Source: Limnohabitans sp. 2KL-51 (GTDB lineage: Bacteria; Pseudomonadota; Gammaproteobacteria; Burkholderiales; Burkholderiaceae_C). Taken from it: 64,000 nucleotides of DNA. Within the stretch, counting starts at the first letter, position 1. Each line of letters starts with the position of its first letter. Made by a program: the position numbers and the translations under genes. The notes under the pieces are model-generated. The model made no database searches. It saw nothing but the letters and a program-made list of their open reading frames with translations, and was not told the origin of the DNA. The stretch spans positions 62,001 through 126,000 of the forward strand of contig NZ_NESJ01000004.1 in the NCBI RefSeq assembly GCF_003063645.1. Direction: 5' to 3'. Below are positions 61,943 through 64,000 of the stretch, piece by piece.

Positions 61943-63513
61943 GCGAAACGAAATCCGCCGCTCAGCCGCGTTTGGTACGCATGCACCCGGCCGACAACGT
62001 GGCCATTGTGGTCAATGAGGGCGGGTTGCCTGCCGGTACCCTGCTTGAAGGGGGCCTGGTCTTGCTGGACAAAGTGCCTCAGGGCCACAAAGTGGCGCTC
62101 GTGGCTTTGGCGCAAGGCGACGTGGTGCGGCGCTACAACGTGCCCATTGGACATGCTTTGCAAGACATCGCAGCGGGGCGCTGGGTGCACGAGCGTTTGC
62201 TGCAAATGCCGGCTGCCCGCGAGTTGCAGGGCCTGCCCATGGCCACCGTGGCGGCGCCTGTGCAAGCGCCACTGACCGGTTACACCTTTGAGGGTTACCG
62301 CAATGCAGATGGCTCGGTGGGCACGCGCAATATCTTGGCCATCACCACCACCGTGCAGTGCGTGGCGGGTGTGGTGTCACAAGCTGTGCGCCGCATCAAG
62401 GACGAGTTGTTGCCCTTGTACCCGCATGTGGACGACGTGGTGGGTCTGGAGCACAGCTACGGCTGTGGCGTGGCCATCGACGCGCCCGACGCCATCATTC
62501 CGATCCGGACCTTGCGCAACATCAGCTTGAATCCCAATTTTGGGGGCGAGGTTATGGTGGTCAGTTTGGGGTGCGAAAAGCTGCAACCTGAGCGCTTGCT
62601 GCCCCCCGGCAGTTTCCCGATCACCGATGCGCGTGACCCTGCGGGTGGGCCCGACACGGTTTGCCTGCAAGACGCGCAGCATGTGGGCTTCATGTCGATG
62701 CTGGACAGCATCGTGCAAAGCGCGCGTCCGCATCTGGAGCGGCTGAACGCCCGAAGGCGCGAGACAGTGCCCGCCAGCCACTTGGTGGTGGGCGTGCAGT
62801 GTGGCGGAAGCGATGCGTTTTCTGGGGTCACCGCCAACCCGGCGGTGGGCTTTGCGGCTGACTTGCTGGTGCGCGCTGGGGCCACCGTGATGTTCAGCGA
62901 AAACACCGAAGTGCGTGATGCGGTGGAGCAACTCACGCAGCGCGCTGCGACACCAGAAGTGGCCCAGGCCATTGTGCGCGAGCTCGACTGGTACGACCGT
63001 TATCTGGAACGCGGACGGGTAGACCGCAGCGCCAACACCACGCCAGGCAACAAGGCGGGCGGCTTGTCCAACATCGCCGAAAAGGCCATGGGCTCCATCG
63101 TCAAGAGCGGCACGGCGGCGATCTCGCATGTGTTGGCGCCGGGCGAAAAGTTGCGGCCCGACCAAAAGGGCTTGGTGTTTGCGGCCACACCAGCCAGCGA
63201 CTTCATTTGCGGCACGCTGCAGTTGGCGGCGGGCATGAATGTGCATGTCTTCACCACCGGGCGTGGCACGCCTTACGGACTGGCCGAGTGCCCCGTCATC
63301 AAGGTGGCCACGCGCAGCGATTTGGCCCGGCGCTGGCATGACCTGATGGACATCAATGCGGGGCGCATCGCCGATGAAGGCCTCAGCATCGAAGACATGG
63401 GCTGGGCGCTGTTTCGCATGCTGCTGGACGTGGCCAGTGGCCGCAAAACCTGGGCCGAACACTGGAAGCTGCACAATGCATTGGTGTTGTTCAATCCGGC
63501 CCCCATCACCTAA
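61939..63513 (+). CDS. garD: Galactarate dehydratase
   Basis: Iron-dependent dehydratase of the UxaA/GarD family, 524 aa. The N-terminal SAF-like domain ([17 protein letters not shown]) is followed by the catalytic half with [37 protein letters not shown] and [18 protein letters not shown]. It converts galactarate to 5-keto-4-deoxyglucarate, the GarL substrate, so galacturonate (via garD) and glucuronate (via gudD) routes meet. Confidence 0.93.
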   Translation: MSETKSAAQPRLVRMHPADNVAIVVNEGGLPAGTLLEGGLVLLDKVPQGHKVALVALAQGDVVRRYNVPIGHALQDIAAGRWVHERLLQMPAARELQGLPMATVAAPVQAPLTGYTFEGYRNADGSVGTRNILAITTTVQCVAGVVSQAVRRIKDELLPLYPHVDDVVGLEHSYGCGVAIDAPDAIIPIRTLRNISLNPNFGGEVMVVSLGCEKLQPERLLPPGSFPITDARDPAGGPDTVCLQDAQHVGFMSMLDSIVQSARPHLERLNARRRETVPASHLVVGVQCGGSDAFSGVTANPAVGFAADLLVRAGATVMFSENTEVRDAVEQLTQRAATPEVAQAIVRELDWYDRYLERGRVDRSANTTPGNKAGGLSNIAEKAMGSIVKSGTAAISHVLAPGEKLRPDQKGLVFAATPASDFICGTLQLAAGMNVHVFTTGRGTPYGLAECPVIKVATRSDLARRWHDLMDINAGRIADEGLSIEDMGWALFRMLLDVASGRKTWAEHWKLHNALVLFNPAPIT

Positions 63514-63534
63514 GACATCAACCAGGAGACCTCC

Positions 63535-64000
63535 ATGACACAGCGTCGATATTTTCTGCAAACCTCGGTGGCTTGCGCCGCAGGCCTGTTGGCCCCAACG
63601 GCTTTCAGCCAAACGGCAGCTTGGCCTTCCAAGCCGATCAATTACCTGGTGGCTTTTCCGGCGGGTGGGACGACCGATATCCTGGCGCGCCTGGTGTCGC
63701 AAAAACTGGGCACGGCGCTGGGCACCACCTTGGTGATTGAAAACAGAGGCGGCGCAGGCGGCAGTGTGGGTTCTGAAGTGGCATCCCGCGCCCCAGCAGA
63801 TGGACACCATTTGCTGGGCGGCACCATCAGCTCGCACGCGATCAATGTGAGTCTTTACCCCAAACTGGGCTACGACCCGATCAAGTCCTTCACACCCGTC
63901 TATCTGTATGGCACCAACCCTGTGGTGCTGGTGGTGGCCGCCAACAGTCCCTATAAAACACTGCGTGATTTGATGACGGCGGCCAAAGCCAACCCGGGCA
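63535..64000 (+). CDS. Bug-family substrate-binding protein, 3' truncated by window edge
   Basis: First 155 codons of a TctC/Bug periplasmic receptor. The leader begins TQRRYFLQTS, with a twin-arginine-like motif, and ends AFSQ. AWPSKPINYLVAFPAGGTTDILAR and VIENRGGAGGSVGSEVASR are the family loops. CAGGAG precedes ATG 63535, 21 bp after garD, so it belongs to the same operon and may bind an aldarate. The rest lies outside the window. Confidence 0.88.
   Translation, partial: MTQRRYFLQTSVACAAGLLAPTAFSQTAAWPSKPINYLVAFPAGGTTDILARLVSQKLGTALGTTLVIENRGGAGGSVGSEVASRAPADGHHLLGGTISSHAINVSLYPKLGYDPIKSFTPVYLYGTNPVVLVVAANSPYKTLRDLMTAAKANPG

Overview
The window looks like a chromosomal segment of a betaproteobacterium of the order Burkholderiales, most likely family Comamonadaceae (Limnohabitans/Rhodoferax-type). 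The grounds are moderately high G+C, two Bug-family periplasmic binding proteins, the trxA-rho-rpmE2 order, and an oxidative (not isomerase-type) uronate pathway. No rRNA, tRNA, CRISPR array, transposase or integrase was recognised. No stretch longer than about 220 bases lacks a gene or a described feature.

Region 1 (1-7.8 kb): a truncated PQQ sugar dehydrogenase, then the complete high-affinity phosphate system pstSCAB-phoU-phoB-phoR behind a clear Pho box. Region 2 (7.9-23.8 kb): an envelope and lipid block directly downstream of phoR. It holds UDP-glucose dehydrogenase, an LplT lysophospholipid transporter, a GT4 glycosyltransferase and a small polytopic membrane protein. The last two are divergent, with a Pho-box-like site facing each. 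They are followed by a class III aminotransferase, an accessory phosphatidylserine decarboxylase, and a tight six-gene operon (two PAP2 phosphatases, two ArnT/RgtA-like transferases, an ArnC/RgtE-like GT2, a UPF0104/YbhN-like membrane protein). A UDP-glucuronate 4-epimerase and a PPK2 polyphosphate kinase close the block. Read together, the block could make UDP-galacturonate, load it on a polyprenyl carrier, and place it on lipid A in place of phosphates removed by the PAP2 enzymes. It could also exchange phospholipid for glycolipid when phosphate is scarce. This is inference; only the Pho boxes and protein families are read from the sequence.

Region 3 (23.8-41.1 kb): mostly ordinary housekeeping and transport genes: MATE exporter, trxA-rho-rpmE2, a flavoprotein, rhlE, a TonB-dependent receptor, an esterase, a Bug protein, an old yellow enzyme, truC, yaaA, queF and a PACE-type exporter. 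Region 4 (41.1-46.1 kb): a toxin-antitoxin island around an SF1 (UPF1/SMUBP2-like) helicase gene. mazEF lies upstream; brnTA and higBA plus an orphan XRE antitoxin lie downstream. The last ~230-265 bp of the helicase gene occurs three times at about 95% identity, and each downstream TA cassette ends in a new copy. Region 5 (46.2-50.9 kb): an HDAC-like deacylase, an ABM-fold protein, OsmC, GNAT, a crotonase and dinB.

Region 6 (51-64 kb): an FMN-dependent 2-hydroxy-acid oxidase and a nearly complete oxidative hexuronate/aldarate pathway. The pathway genes are uronate dehydrogenase, aldarolactone isomerase/lactonase candidates, glucarate and galactarate dehydratases, a GarL-type aldolase and a 2-hydroxyacid dehydrogenase. 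They come with a TRAP transporter and a FadR-type GntR regulator, and matching palindromic sites lie in two intergenic gaps. The window ends inside a second Bug-family protein.
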